Assembly: GCA_036674765.1 (NCBI GenBank)
Contig: JARVKI010000077.1
Location: 124,001 to 188,000, forward strand
From: Seiridium cupressi
Lineage: Eukaryota > Ascomycota > Sordariomycetes > Amphisphaeriales > Sporocadaceae
Direction of reading: 5' to 3'
DNA length: 64,000 bases
The notes under the pieces: generated by a model
Database searches by the model: none
Seen by the model: only the letters and a program-made list of their open reading frames with translations
Told to the model about the DNA's origin: nothing
Shown: positions 1 to 10,598 of the stretch, in pieces
How positions within the stretch are numbered: the stretch's first letter is position 1
Layout: each line of letters begins with the position of its first letter
Translations under genes and position numbers: made by a program

Positions 1-985
1 CGCGGGCCCAGACGTCAGTCGAGATGAGAACCCTGCTGTTGCCCTGTCTGAAATCTTGCATAATGCTGTCACGTTCCTTCTGTGGCATGTCTCCGTGCAT
101 ACTGCTGACGGTGAAGTTGGCTTCTCGCATTTTATCTGTCAACCAATCAACCTTTCGGCGTGTGTTGCAGAAGATAACGGCTTGTGTAATGGTGAGAGTG
201 TCGTACAAGTCGCATAGAGTGTCGAACTTCCAGTCTTCCTTCTCCACAGCGATGAAGTACTGCTTGAGGCCTTCAAGAGTCAACTCGTCACGTTTGACAA
301 GAATGCGTACGGGGTCAGTCATGAATTTGGTGGTCATGTCGAGTACGTCGTAGGGAAGGGTAGCTGAAACCACTACCACCTGAGTGGCAGGTGGAAGATA
401 TCTGTAGACGTCGTAGATCTGTTCGCGAAACCCCTGATTCAAGAGTTCATCGGCCTCGTCAAGAATAAGCATCTTGATGTGACGCGTACGCAAGTGACGC
501 CGGCGGATCATATCAGCTACGCGGCCAGGAGTGCCTGAAACAATGTGCTGGCCGTAGTCGAGCTTTCTGATGTCCTCCCCCACGTTGGTGCCACCGATAC
601 AGGCGTGGCATTGCACGTTCATGTAGTCCCCTAGGGCCATGACAACCGACTGGATCTGCGTAGCTAGTTCGCGAGTAGGCGACAAGACGAGGGCCTGAGT
701 CTCGCGAACAGCCGTGTCGATGACCTGCAGCATAGAGATGGAGAAGGTGGCCGTCTTTCCCGTACCAGACTGAGCCTGGGCAATAGTATCACGTCCCTTG
801 CAGACTTGGACAATCGCTCGGGACTGGACAGCGGAGGGAGACTCGTATCCATAGGCATAGATGCCGCGCAAGAGATTCTCCTTCAGGGACATGGACTCGA
901 AAGTGGGATGAACTGTGACCTCCTTGGAGGTGGAGAACTCCATCTTCTCGTCAGCGCGACGATCGATACCGCCTGCTTCAGCCAT
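1..985 (-). CDS. FAL1: ATP-dependent RNA helicase FAL1 / eIF4A-III, 3' end cut by window edge
   Basis: DEAD-box RNA helicase of the eIF4A-III/Fal1 group, which works in the exon-junction complex and in 18S rRNA maturation. The minus-strand frame is open from the ATG at 983-985 to the left edge (328 codons, no intron). Motifs in order: Q-motif region, Walker A AQSGTGKT, motif Ia PTRELA, GG, TPGR, the DEAD box in [13 protein letters not shown] (motif III), and the start of the second RecA domain ending at STDVWARG (motif V). The segment [20 protein letters not shown] and the later [13 protein letters not shown] are typical of eIF4A-III rather than eIF4A. About 70 C-terminal residues are missing beyond the edge, judging from the usual length of about 400. 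It is divergent from the SF3A3 gene. Confidence 0.93.
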   Translation of the reverse strand, partial: MAEAGGIDRRADEKMEFSTSKEVTVHPTFESMSLKENLLRGIYAYGYESPSAVQSRAIVQVCKGRDTIAQAQSGTGKTATFSISMLQVIDTAVRETQALVLSPTRELATQIQSVVMALGDYMNVQCHACIGGTNVGEDIRKLDYGQHIVSGTPGRVADMIRRRHLRTRHIKMLILDEADELLNQGFREQIYDVYRYLPPATQVVVVSATLPYDVLDMTTKFMTDPVRILVKRDELTLEGLKQYFIAVEKEDWKFDTLCDLYDTLTITQAVIFCNTRRKVDWLTDKMREANFTVSSMHGDMPQKERDSIMQDFRQGNSRVLISTDVWAR

Positions 986-1334
986 GATGCCGGTCAAATG
1001 GAACGAAGAATATTATTTGGCGACAATGGAGGTGATGCCGTATGCTGTTTGAGCTGCTAATGCTCGACGTTGATGAAATGGAGTGAGATGGGTTGGTGAA
1101 AATGATGAGGCTGCCAAAATTTCAGTGGAGCAAGCGGCGCGCTTTCCCCAGAATCTCGATAAAAGCGGGGATCTCCCCGGCTTTGATTGGCTGTGGCAAA
1201 AACACGGCCGCAGCCTGTCCAAATTTCGCTTCAGCCTCACCAAGCTGTCAAGCTCCAGTCTTCAATCAGTCGACAGCCTCATTGCTGACTTTGTTCAATA
1301 TTGGGAGGCACGCACAGCGGCGCAAACATTCAAT
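986..1334. promoter_or_regulatory. Shared divergent promoter of FAL1 and SF3A3
   Basis: About 350 bp lie between the two start codons, read outward in both directions. An in-frame extension of the SF3A3 reading frame covers 1083-1334, but the SF3A3 family starts at the ATG at 1335, so I treat this part as leader. No TATA box is evident, as is usual for housekeeping genes. Confidence 0.55.
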
Positions 1335-2843
1335 ATGATCCTCGAAGAACAGCGCTTCCTCCATGAGGACCTAGAGCGCCTGGAGCAAGGTATTGCAGAC
1401 CGCATTGGCGATGAGCCGAAAAACATACGCGATCGTCTCACACGCGATCACCAGGTCTCTCAGTTTCTCGACCGGATCTCGTCCCAGTCGACAAAGCTTC
1501 TGGCCATCTACAACGATGCGGATAGTTCGCGCTCGAAAGAAATACAGCAGATTGGTACCGGCGATCCCATGGAGGAATTCTACAAGCAAATGAGCGAAGT
1601 GAAAGCCTTCCACTCGAAATACCCCAACGAGCCTGTCGAAAACCTTGAGCGCGCATACAAACCGAAGAAGACCTTGGATGGCGATCTTGTCAACAGCATA
1701 GTTGACTCCATGTTCACAGGAGAGGAAGCTTTCGGCCGGTTCTTCGACCTTCACACTTGCCACGAATCATACCTGAATCTATCAAATGCGAAGCGCCTCA
1801 GCTATCTGCAGTACCTAGACCTCTTCGACAACTTCACCGCCGGCGCTGGAGGCTTGAAGAGGGGCGAGAAGCTGACGGATCAGTATTTCCGATACGTTGG
1901 GGAGTTGGCGCAATATCTAGAATCGTTCATGCGAAGAACACGACCGTTGGAGAATATCGACAAGGTTATTGTAGACTTTGACAAAGAGTTCGGAACGGCT
2001 TGGGAACAAGACTCGGTAGATGGTTGGAAGCTTGAAACCGGTAGTGCTGCCGTTCAAGCAAGCACGGCCGATGCCGTGTGGTGCGCAGATTGCGAAAAGG
2101 AATTCAAGAATGAGAATGTCTACAAGGGACACCTCTCAGGAAAGAAGCACGTTCGAGCAGCAGCGGACCGACAGAAGCGGATAGAGGAGTCTGGCGATAC
2201 CAACGGTATCTCACATGAACCCTCGAAGGGAGGCGAATCCGCGGCTCGGCTCAAGGAGCGCGCCATTGCCGAGCGAGAACACAGAGTGAAGAAGCTTGCC
2301 GCCGCAATGAGTACGGAACGAAGCGATACCAGAGTGAACGTGGAGAGAAAACAGGGTATGACGGAGCGCGAGCGACAGCAAGAGTTGGATAATCTCTACA
2401 GCTCATCCAACACTGCCGCGCAAGGACCTGAGAACGAAGAGGGTGAAGAGGACGACGACGAGGATAGAATTTACAATCCTCTGAAACTACCACTCGCCTG
2501 GGATGGTAAACCCATTCCATTCTGGTTGTACAAACTTCATGGTCTGGGCGTCGAGTTCCCTTGCGAAATATGCGGCAACTTCGTGTATATGGGTAGGAGA
2601 GCTTTTGATAAGCACTTTAATGAGGCACGCCACATATACGGTCTGAAGTGTCTTGGTGTCACAAACACCGCCCTGTTCAGAGATATCACAGCTATCGACG
2701 AAGCCACACGGTTATGGGAGAAAATTCAAAAGGAAAAGAGAAAAGACAAAGACGATGGAAGCGTGGTACAGATGGAAGATGCAGATGGTAACGTCATGCC
2801 TGAGAAGGTGTACTACGATCTGCAGAAGCAGGGTCTATTGTAA
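1335..2843 (+). CDS. PRP9: Splicing factor 3A subunit 3 (SF3a60 / Prp9 / Sap61)
   Basis: Subunit of the SF3a complex of the U2 snRNP, needed for prespliceosome assembly in the nucleus. The frame stays open upstream to 1083, but I chose the ATG at 1335 because the resulting start MILEEQRFLHEDLERLE matches the family N-terminus; this gives 502 residues, the usual size. Visible parts: N-terminal helical SF3a60-binding region, KEFHxKYPNEP-like segment (KAFHSKYPNEP), the YLDLFDNF core, a C2H2 finger CADCEKEFKNENVYKGHLSGK, an acidic linker (EEGEEDDDED), and the C-terminal matrin-type finger CEICGNFVYMGRRAFDKHF ending in H-IYGLKCLG. No intron. It is divergent from FAL1, so two RNA-processing genes may share a promoter. 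Confidence 0.93.
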   Translation: MILEEQRFLHEDLERLEQGIADRIGDEPKNIRDRLTRDHQVSQFLDRISSQSTKLLAIYNDADSSRSKEIQQIGTGDPMEEFYKQMSEVKAFHSKYPNEPVENLERAYKPKKTLDGDLVNSIVDSMFTGEEAFGRFFDLHTCHESYLNLSNAKRLSYLQYLDLFDNFTAGAGGLKRGEKLTDQYFRYVGELAQYLESFMRRTRPLENIDKVIVDFDKEFGTAWEQDSVDGWKLETGSAAVQASTADAVWCADCEKEFKNENVYKGHLSGKKHVRAAADRQKRIEESGDTNGISHEPSKGGESAARLKERAIAEREHRVKKLAAAMSTERSDTRVNVERKQGMTERERQQELDNLYSSSNTAAQGPENEEGEEDDDEDRIYNPLKLPLAWDGKPIPFWLYKLHGLGVEFPCEICGNFVYMGRRAFDKHFNEARHIYGLKCLGVTNTALFRDITAIDEATRLWEKIQKEKRKDKDDGSVVQMEDADGNVMPEKVYYDLQKQGLL

Positions 2844-3022
2844 GGGAGCACGAACTTGCGGAGATGATGGTCGGCCCTCATGGTGCTCGGTGAACTTTGA
2901 ACCACTCGCAGTGTATCATAGTGTCTCTGTAAACGGGAATTCAATTAGGTGACCAAACCAGACATGAAATTGCAGAGATGCTGACATAGATAACTTCTGA
3001 GGATACATGTAGTTCCCGATCG

Positions 3023-4906
3023 CTACAACTTACTGGCTATATCCTGCCCCAAGAGTTTTCTAGGTAGCGGAACATGCACAGCTCGGAGAAACTCTGCAAA
3101 CCCCTTCCCTAGACTGTCAAGTCGCGCTGAACTACTGACTCCCCGTCCAAGGGCACCATAAACCACAAAATGAACAGCTCGGATCCCTGGAAACTCAACG
3201 CGTTCCATATGAAACCAATCTTTCCAGTCATCCCCCATCATTTGCTTCAACCTATCGCTTGTAAGAAAACTCCTCATCCAATCCCATGTCTCTTCGTTAT
3301 TAGCACGTGCTCTGGGAGTAAAGCCGACGTTGACATTTGCCCCCTTATCGCCAGAGCGCGCAAGGAGTAAGCCGCCTATTGGGCCGATCTTGGTGGACCC
3401 GAAGTCACTCAGATCCCGAGGCGATATAGCTTCATAGTTTTCTCTTGGCTTCAGTGCCGCTGTCCTTCCTGGTCCTCCTACTTTCAGCTTTCTGACACCT
3501 TCGTCTTCTGATCCTATGATGTTCACAGACTCTTCTATTTCGTTTTGTTTGACCAATGCCGGGAAATATCCCAAGAACGGTAGCGGATCTGAAATGAGCC
3601 GCCAATCAAGGGTGGCGCTCAACCCAGGAAAGTGCTGCATGAAGTTATACATAATACCGCTGAAAACAGCTTTCACAGTGTTCGCTTTGGCTGCCTGTAC
3701 GAAGATCCGCAAGTATGTCGTAGCCGCGAGCTGACTGCTGGGATCTGGCTCAGGCACACCTATGCGTTGAAACTCCAGCAAGTCAATATGCTTCATCAGT
3801 CCCCATTCCTCTAGCTTATTTCTCAGCTGCGCCTCTTGCAGGTCATATTTCTCCTTCACCGCATAGCCTGTGGCATTGAACGTTATTTCCCCCTGAAAGC
3901 CACCCTTGTAGAACACTGCCAGCTTGGTCGTAGGCGGTGGTGGGTGTCCTCTTGCCCCGGACACACGAACGCGATTGACTCCGACCTGCTTCACAACCAC
4001 ATCCTTGATATCGGCCTTGACGTCGCTGTTGAGGTAGACAGTCCCTTGGAGTTCGTACAGCAACTGACATTTGACCACTTCCTCCGTCACTATACCGTTC
4101 AGCTTCTCGTGCTTCGTTATCACACATTCTCCCTTCTCATCGATTTCGGCGATTGGACAGCCCAAGTTCAACAATTTCTCGACTGGGTATTCATCGAATC
4201 CGGCAAAGTTCCCTCCCGTGCCGTAAGTGCTGCACTCGATTAAATGTCCGGCCAAAAGAGCCCCTGCCAGCCTGTCGAATTGGTCATCTTTCCACTCATG
4301 CCACCAAGCTGCCGCACCCATCACTGGGCTCGCATCCGCTACTCGTCCACAGATAATGATATCTGCGCCCTCGTCTAGCCCTTTCCGAATGGCCCGGCAG
4401 CCAAGATATGCATTCGCAGCAACAATTTTCTTACTTGGGTCCTCCAGAAAGTTTTCCGTGTCTTTGACGAGCTGGACTTCCTGATTCTCCACGTCGAGGT
4501 GTGGCAAGCGGCCCTTCGCATCGCGCCTTAAGATATCTTTGACCTTGAACATGAGATCATCACCGTCTACCCACCCCACCTTCAAATTATATCCTTTCTC
4601 CTTTGCCAGTTGGTGCGTCGTCTCGGCCAGACCACGCGGGTTCAGAGCTCCGCCGTTGATGACCACTTTGATACGACGCTCATTGACAGCACTCAACGAT
4701 TTCTGTAATCCATCCCATGCGGACGCCACCCAGCCCGGGTGTGTGCCCTCAGCGTAGGCTTCTGCATATTGGGCGAGATTGGCTTCTGCGAGATAGTCAC
4801 CGGTGATTACGTCGATCGGCCCTGCTGTGGCTTGATGTAGCATAAAGTCGCCTGGATCCGGCGTGGCTCCAGAGCAGTTGGCTATGCGGACCGGACGACG
4901 GAGCAT
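3023..4906 (-). CDS. AtuA-type (DUF1446) acyclic terpene utilisation family protein
   Basis: A 627-residue intronless protein starting at the ATG at 4904-4906. It belongs to the AtuA/DUF1446 family (bacterial AtuA lies in the citronellol/geraniol degradation operon; the reaction is not settled). Family marks seen: N-terminal RIANCSGATPDPGDFMLHQA, the GGALNPRGLAE loop, GRVADASPVMGAAAWWHEW, a STYGTGGNFAGFDE stretch and ITKHEKLNG, with a second C-terminal domain containing GGLLLARSGDKGANVNVGF. There is no signal peptide, so it is probably cytosolic or peroxisomal. It is convergent with SF3A3 (180 bp apart). In ascomycetes such genes can sit near acyl-CoA carboxylases, but none is visible here. 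Confidence 0.8.
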   Translation of the reverse strand: MLRRPVRIANCSGATPDPGDFMLHQATAGPIDVITGDYLAEANLAQYAEAYAEGTHPGWVASAWDGLQKSLSAVNERRIKVVINGGALNPRGLAETTHQLAKEKGYNLKVGWVDGDDLMFKVKDILRRDAKGRLPHLDVENQEVQLVKDTENFLEDPSKKIVAANAYLGCRAIRKGLDEGADIIICGRVADASPVMGAAAWWHEWKDDQFDRLAGALLAGHLIECSTYGTGGNFAGFDEYPVEKLLNLGCPIAEIDEKGECVITKHEKLNGIVTEEVVKCQLLYELQGTVYLNSDVKADIKDVVVKQVGVNRVRVSGARGHPPPPTTKLAVFYKGGFQGEITFNATGYAVKEKYDLQEAQLRNKLEEWGLMKHIDLLEFQRIGVPEPDPSSQLAATTYLRIFVQAAKANTVKAVFSGIMYNFMQHFPGLSATLDWRLISDPLPFLGYFPALVKQNEIEESVNIIGSEDEGVRKLKVGGPGRTAALKPRENYEAISPRDLSDFGSTKIGPIGGLLLARSGDKGANVNVGFTPRARANNEETWDWMRSFLTSDRLKQMMGDDWKDWFHMERVEFPGIRAVHFVVYGALGRGVSSSARLDSLGKGFAEFLRAVHVPLPRKLLGQDIASKL

Positions 4907-5641
4907 CTTGCTTTTCTTATGTCAAGATGGTATAAAGTTCTTTGATTGTGTTAGTTGGACGTGTCTAAGTGCTTCAAGCAAAAGACTGTACTAAGACGAT
5001 GTCGTAGCTGCGAAAGGTTGATGCGAGCTAACAATTCCTTGTGAACCAGGGAAACGCAACTTGAAGATTATAGTTTGGATGCCGCGGCATAGCAGGTCGT
5101 TTTCGTCATGCTTAAAGCGGCAGCTTCAGTGAAGGGGAAATCATGGACACCGCCCATTCCTATTGGTTCTTGTTGTGGTAGTATATCCCATGTTACTCCA
5201 AGATCTCCCCCCGCTGTCACAAGGTTCTCCGCATTCGGCTAGGTGAACCTCGGTACTCCCACCATCGTTGGCGATCACGAAGGTCATGGTTGCAAAAAAA
5301 AAAGTCCGGAACGGCATAATCAATTGGAACGGGCAATTTCATAAATCCCTCGGGTTGCCGTAAGGTCCGAGATTGACGGGTTAACCACATGTATCTGCCG
5401 CTTATTTCGCGAGGAGAAAGTCAAACAGATATTCCGACCCTGCCCCTCTTGCAGATGAAAGAAACATAATTGAACGCTAGCTAATGCAGATATGCCTATG
5501 TATCACATGTGGCAGGTGGTTATCAACTCCATTTTCTGCAATGACAATGACTGAAATGAGCGTCGTCAGGCAATGCCTCGTGTAAACCCAACATAATACA
5601 AGGTATCAGTTATATACAAAAATTCAGATAAGCCAATACAA
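4907..5641. other. Intergenic, 735 bp
   Basis: Upstream region of the AtuA-type gene and downstream region of the membrane-protein gene at 5642. It holds a 10-nt A run near 5296. Short open frames here have no recognisable product. I see nothing else. Confidence 0.5.
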
Positions 5642-6730
5642 TTACACTTTGTCGAACACGGGAGCTCGTGACCTGGACGGTTTCGATATAGCGTGCGGGA
5701 ACATTGACATCGGCTTTTGTGAGTTGATAGCCAGGAGCCCACTTTCCTCGTCTGATATAGGTCCGGCTGCACCCCAGATACCACGTTCCTTCGGTCGCTT
5801 CGTCCTTTCACTACAAGGACACCGGATGCGCGATAGGTTGATGCGCTCGAGACGGATGAAGACGAGTATGATGCACAGCATCTGGAAGGCTAGTATGACC
5901 GTCAAGGGCACCGTGTCAAAAGTAAAACTCCACATTATGACGGACAGCGCAAAGGTCGGCACATAGAGTGGGCCCGCGATGATGGAGCGGGTAGACCATG
6001 TCCTCGATGGAAGCGTACCCTGCACCTTGGAGATTTCGACGTTGGCGGTGTTGGCTCTCGTGAGAGCGATCCCCGTGAACTGAACGCTCGGGACATGCGA
6101 AAAACTAGCCAGGAGCCCAACCTCGCGCTCTGTTTCCCTCACTGGATCGCCGGGGCGGTAGGTCTGCCACATATCGATGTCCTTCCAAATCTCAACCACA
6201 CCAGGTTCGGGGCTGAACACTCTTAGGCGCAGGCCCTCACGCCACCCATGCATCGTCCAGTCAATCAGGACCTTGTCAGTCCACCTGAACCAGGGTAAGA
6301 TGGTAGGATGCCCAGTACCGCCACCGTAAACATCAGCACCGAATGGATCGCTGAGATATGGTGTCTTCTCATCATCAGGCTTTCCCGCTGCTGGCCCTCG
6401 TACGGCAGCTTCTGTAAGGTTGACCTTTGACTGATCACCAATATGTAGCACCAGGCTGTCAGTAGCGCGGTTGCTTTCAAGCCGCCAGTTGATGATCAAG
6501 CCACTACATTCGTTGCATTGTCGACCATGTGGGTCGTTACTGAATTTGAAAGACTCTCCATACTCGCTGATGGTGGTTACCGTGCTTCCGTGGCGTAGAT
6601 GATTCTGAACATACTCATCGCGGGCATATGGCGGGACCACGGGAGAAGGGAGAAAGAACCAAGTGCCGACAAGGCAAACCCAGATCAAAGGGACCAGCCC
6701 GAGAACACGTGATATGGTGATGCGAGGCAT
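5642..6730 (-). CDS. Membrane protein of unknown function
   Basis: A 362-residue intronless reading frame from the ATG at 6728-6730. I do not recognise the family. Residues about 8-28 are hydrophobic (LGLVPLIWVCLVGTWFFLP) and look like a signal anchor. A long polar, probably luminal, region follows with several tryptophans and an N-x-S/T site (NLT). Around residues 253-292 come two adjacent hydrophobic stretches, the second being VILAFQMLCIILVFIRL. A basic cytosolic tail of about 70 residues closes the protein (SRIRCPCSERTKRPKERG). The layout (one TM, large ectodomain, hairpin, tail) suggests an endomembrane or plasma-membrane protein. The frame is long and the topology coherent, so the gene is probably real. 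Confidence 0.6.
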   Translation of the reverse strand: MPRITISRVLGLVPLIWVCLVGTWFFLPSPVVPPYARDEYVQNHLRHGSTVTTISEYGESFKFSNDPHGRQCNECSGLIINWRLESNRATDSLVLHIGDQSKVNLTEAAVRGPAAGKPDDEKTPYLSDPFGADVYGGGTGHPTILPWFRWTDKVLIDWTMHGWREGLRLRVFSPEPGVVEIWKDIDMWQTYRPGDPVRETEREVGLLASFSHVPSVQFTGIALTRANTANVEISKVQGTLPSRTWSTRSIIAGPLYVPTFALSVIMWSFTFDTVPLTVILAFQMLCIILVFIRLERINLSRIRCPCSERTKRPKERGIWGAAGPISDEESGLLAINSQKPMSMFPHAISKPSRSRAPVFDKV

Positions 6731-8642
6731 TAGATATCAATGAGTGGACGTAGCGAGATAAAGAGCACGCTACATTGATAGATTGAGATTGCGAAGAGTA
6801 ATGGTGAAAGGTCAATTTTAAATGCTGATGGATCGTTAGGGGTCAGTGTTTTCCGTCAGTGCAAAGGTGGGGCAGACTAGAATAAGCTAGGACGTGCTTG
6901 GCGGCCAGGGGTTCAATGTAGCATTTTTGGTAGAGGGGCTAGTTCCAATGTAGGCGTCAGTGAGGCTGCGCCTTGAAAAGACACCAGAGGCTTGTTTGGT
7001 GTATGTGTGCTCCAACACAATGAATCACAGTCATATCGCAATGCCTTTTGGTAAAATTGGACGCGACGGGTGGGTTTTTCATTAAAGCTACACGGAAGAG
7101 CCCGAGGGGGGATTGAGCCCGCCACGCCGCTCCAGGACTTGGTAAGCCATTAATAGCAAGGCTCAAGGCGGTTTGTTTATCCTGGATACTATGATCGCCA
7201 AGTAGAGGCCGAACGATTCAAGGGACATGATTGGCATGAGAGCTTGAGATGATGCGAACACGATTGTTTGCAGCAGTAACGGGGTGATGTCGTTCACGGG
7301 CCCTTTTATGCCCTTTGGATCACAGCGATCAGCTTTCATAAAGTCGAGGTCAAGATGACGGAGTTTGTATAATACCTTTTGAAGATGCCATAACTAATGC
7401 TCTATAATATGTCTGCAAGCCCTTAAATTTGCTTTGGTATGGATGTTATGTGTAGCCCACAATAGCAGTTGACAACCACACCGCAATAAAACGAGTACCG
7501 GTACGTCAATGATCACACAACGACGCCTACAATGATTTGGTGGGGGGTGTTTGGAGCACAAGACCAGTACTAAAGCCTATGAGAATCTAATATCCAACTT
7601 ATTTACCAATACTTATCTCAATATCGAAGGTGTACGTCAAGCCACCGGATACCGCGGTGATCGCAGCACCAACGATAAAATACGGTAGGCAATAGCCATG
7701 TTTTGCCATCACTCTCGAATCACTCGCGGCGAAGAGGGGAACTTCATTCTGCTACAGAGAATAGATGCGCAAACCCTTTATTTCAAGCTCAACTACTGCG
7801 ACTTTCCGAACGTACGGTACAGAACCTGGATTAGAATCAATCCTGGTGGGTTTGGCATGGATGCCACGGCTGTCAGGCTCATCGCGGAATAGCTTCATCT
7901 AAAGAAGAATGAACAAGCAACTAACTGTGATTCTTGAGTCCGCACGATAAGGTGCGGAGAAGTAATTATGACACGACACGCTCCGTCCTAATTGGCTCTC
8001 ATTCTTCCAATGTACGACGCTGTCTATATGAATTTCACTTGCTTATATAAGTTTGGACCGAAGTCATCAAAACAGATTATATTCATACTCTCAAGATAAA
8101 ACAGGCTGCAAGAGTGGGAATACCACTTAGCTGCAGCGGATACTATCAATAATCCTCAAAAATACTTACACCATGAAACTCGAGTTCGTAAAACCAAACG
8201 TAGTAACCACTAACTATTTTATCATTTTTCATAACACTCAAGTCATAATACGACACTATTGTTATATGTAATGCATGTCTTGACGTTATCTATTACTATC
8301 GGGAAAATCCAAACACCTGTTGCAGAACATCCGGCTAACTCTTATCGATGCACGGCACAATATCTTGTCGGAACATGAGGTTACGCGCAGATACCACCAA
8401 GCAGCATCAAGTATGTATCATTCAGGCATGATGACGTATACCATAAGGAGCTAGCGATATAATGATGTAATCTTAGGTACGCCGGAGAATCTTCAGGATG
8501 GCACAGGAACTTTCAGCATTGTTGTAGAAGGATACACGCTAACAGAGAATAACGAGTGTTCATCATCTGGGTCCTTAGCGCATAACAATCATTTATTCTG
8601 CAGCAGCCAACCTCGCCGAATGGCAAAACGAGGGCTGTCAAA
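6731..8642. other. Intergenic, 1.9 kb
   Basis: No convincing gene. The only open frame on the plus strand that drew attention (7698-7892, 64 codons) has no recognisable features. A tRNA-like stretch near 7090-7190 on the minus strand was examined and rejected. The part from about 8040 to 8640 is A/T-rich and probably includes the 3' untranslated region of the GDSL gene. Confidence 0.5.
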
Positions 8643-9674
8643 CTAGCTTGTAAACCAAGGGGCTCCAACAGTCTCTGCCACCGCCTCAGCCACCAGCCCC
8701 TGAATGGCGATACCAGGATGGTAGTCGTTAAACCACAGACAGCTTACACCGTCCGAGTTGTAACAAGTGGCATTTGGCGCTCCATACGCAGTGGGGTTGT
8801 TGATAGCTTTATAAAACGGAACAGAAGTATTCACAATCCAGCCAGTGACACCGCTGTTGTCAGACTCGAATGTTGCCAGCTTGCTAGCGAGGAGGTCGTT
8901 ATAAGTCTGGATGGTGTTGACAAGTTCGGCCTCCGAAGATGCATCGTTGGCAAGCATGAGAGGTGTCTCATTAGTCGCTGCATGGAAATCAGTACATCCT
9001 CGTAACCAAATATTGCCCGAGGTAAATATGTGGCTAGTTGACTTACGTGGCACACTCAATAATAGAAAATTCCTGACGCCTGCATCGTAGGTAATCTGGA
9101 GTAGATCAAAATACCTTGTAACTACTGCATCGATGACGTCTGTCATGTTGCTCAGCCAAAAGGTATTGCCAACATCGTTGACACCCAGCCACACTCCTAT
9201 CAGTGCATTCTCCGACGTCCATGGCGCCCAGTCGGGCTTTGACGCAAGACTGGTCGAGAACTCATTGACCTGGTCCACAAAGCTGAGCACAGTAGTAGCG
9301 TATGGTGTCACTAGCTCGGCATCTGTGGTTGCGCCGCCAGATGCTAGGTCGTAGGAGAGCAAGAGCGAAGCATTATATTCTGTCACCATGTACCCAACCC
9401 AGTCGAGGCCGCCGCTAGCAGTGTAGCCGGGGAGGGCAGGATTGCCGAGAGGGTTAGCAGCAGATGGGTGAGTGCCGTTGATGTCGAATCCAGTCTGCGA
9501 GTAAGAGTCGCCGAATGTGATGAAATAACGGGTGTCGCTTGCCGCGGTGCAGGTCTGGGCTGCCGAAGTCACGCTGGACGTTGCCGCTTGGGTGCCGCTT
9601 GTTACGGCAGCACTTGTCCCGACGTCTGCACTCACCAGTGATGCTAACGCTGCCAGAAGATATTTCGACGCCAT
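8643..9674 (-). CDS. Secreted GDSL/SGNH esterase (CE16-like acetylesterase)
   Basis: Hydrolase with the SGNH fold, probably an extracellular carbohydrate acetylesterase of the CE16 type. I start at the ATG at 9672-9674, which gives the signal peptide [16 protein letters not shown]; an in-frame start eight codons upstream would bury it. Catalytic blocks: [12 protein letters not shown] (Ser), [11 protein letters not shown] (Gly), [14 protein letters not shown] (Asn), and V FNDYHPG (Asp-x-x-His). Several N-x-S/T sites fit secretion. An in-frame 69-nt intron lies at 8978-9046 (GTAAGT...GCAG on the minus strand). Removing it turns an anomalous 23-residue insert into the expected PPT junction. Exons are 8643-8977 and 9047-9674, giving 320 residues. 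A TATA box lies about 70 bp upstream of the start. Confidence 0.88.
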   Translation of the reverse strand: MASKYLLAALASLVSADVGTSAAVTSGTQAATSSVTSAAQTCTAASDTRYFITFGDSYSQTGFDINGTHPSAANPLGNPALPGYTASGGLDWVGYMVTEYNASLLLSYDLASGGATTDAELVTPYATTVLSFVDQVNEFSTSLASKPDWAPWTSENALIGVWLGVNDVGNTFWLSNMTDVIDAVVTRYFDLLQITYDAGVRNFLLLSVPRKSTSHIFTSGNIWLRGCTDFHAATNETPLMLANDASSEAELVNTIQTYNDLLASKLATFESDNSGVTGWIVNTSVPFYKAINNPTAYGAPNATCYNSDGVSCLWFNDYHPGIAIQGLVAEAVAETVGAPWFTS

Positions 9675-9740
9675 TTTGAAGAGTTGGCAGGGAATCAATT
9701 CCTTGGCTCCTACATCGTTATGAACGCGGGCATCAACGAA

Positions 9741-9750
9741 CTTTTATATA
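9741..9750 (-). promoter_or_regulatory. TATA box of the GDSL esterase gene
   Basis: On the minus strand the sequence reads TATATAAAAG, 67-76 bp upstream of the chosen ATG at 9674. Match to the consensus and the distance support it. Confidence 0.6.
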
Positions 9751-10375
9751 GAAGCTCCTACTCCACAATGCCTAGTTTCCCAAGCTTGCGGATCTGGTAT
9801 ACCCGCAGTCAATGAAATAAGGGTATGATGCCGATTGGCGGAAAAGGTCCGCAATCTGGGTGAAAGGGACAATAACCGGGTCAACGGTTCCCATAATGGA
9901 GATGCGGAGGAGGCTGGGCCCGGTGCCAATTCGGGTAAGCTCGGTGTCCGGGGTCGGATCTATAGATCTATATTAGATGCATCTTATTTGGCGGGACTAG
10001 CCGTCACGCGTCCCTTGGCAAGCAATTTCAGCATCAAAAATTCATTCCAAGTTCCAGTCTCGCCTCTGCAACCAATTTCCCTTCTTCTCTCTTAGGTTCA
10101 AATGAATGTTCTGGGCACATCTTTGCGGACAACCACAGCTGAGGACCTCGTCACGTCACGAACATGACATAGTTCTTACTTGTCGTTTGAGATTGTCAGT
10201 ATTGCAGACAATTGCCAGTCGACCAAATTTTTCAAGAGTCACACGATCTGCCTTTGGCATTATCATTCCAGTACCAGATGTCTAGGACCAATGTGTGGAC
10301 GTATTCAAGTAATCTCGGTGTCAATGGTTTCATATAGACAAAGGATTATGTTCATATTTAAAAAGAACAGGCTAG

Positions 10376-10410
10376 AGAACAGTTGCAGCACTTCGTGCTA
10401 CAACTGTTCT
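10376..10410. repeat. Near-perfect inverted repeat (16-bp arms, 3-nt loop)
   Basis: The left arm AGAACAGTTGCAGCAC (10376-10391) and the right arm GTGCTACAACTGTTCT (10395-10410) are reverse complements except for one position, separated by TTC. It lies about 190 bp upstream of the Cys-rich protein gene in the otherwise empty 9675-10598 intergenic region. It could be a dimeric-regulator site or a transcribed hairpin; the sequence alone does not decide. Confidence 0.75.
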
Positions 10411-10598
10411 TTATCCCTTATCCTACCATACACCACGTGACATTGCACAACAGTGACAAAGGGAATGTATCACCGAAGAGAAATGGGTTCACACAATGCT
10501 CTTATATCAAACTCTCTTATTTCGCATAAATAAGGCGCATCTCGGCAATTCTTTAAAGGTCAATACCAGACAACACTTTCGCCACTGAAACATTAGAA

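Noticed and set aside
1083..1334. N-terminal extension of SF3A3 (84 residues in frame)
   Set aside because: The family protein begins at the ATG at 1335, and the extension reads as untranslated leader with no similarity.
5141..5323. Small minus-strand frame upstream of the AtuA-type gene
   Set aside because: Short, crosses an A-run and lacks any feature.
7090..7190. Possible minus-strand tRNA (GAGCC...GGCTC ends and a T-loop-like CTCAATC)
   Set aside because: The acceptor stem pairs over only five bases, the D-arm lacks the usual GG, and the T-loop does not start with TTC.
7698..7892. Small plus-strand open frame (64 codons)
   Set aside because: No signal peptide, domain or splice context; size is within random expectation.
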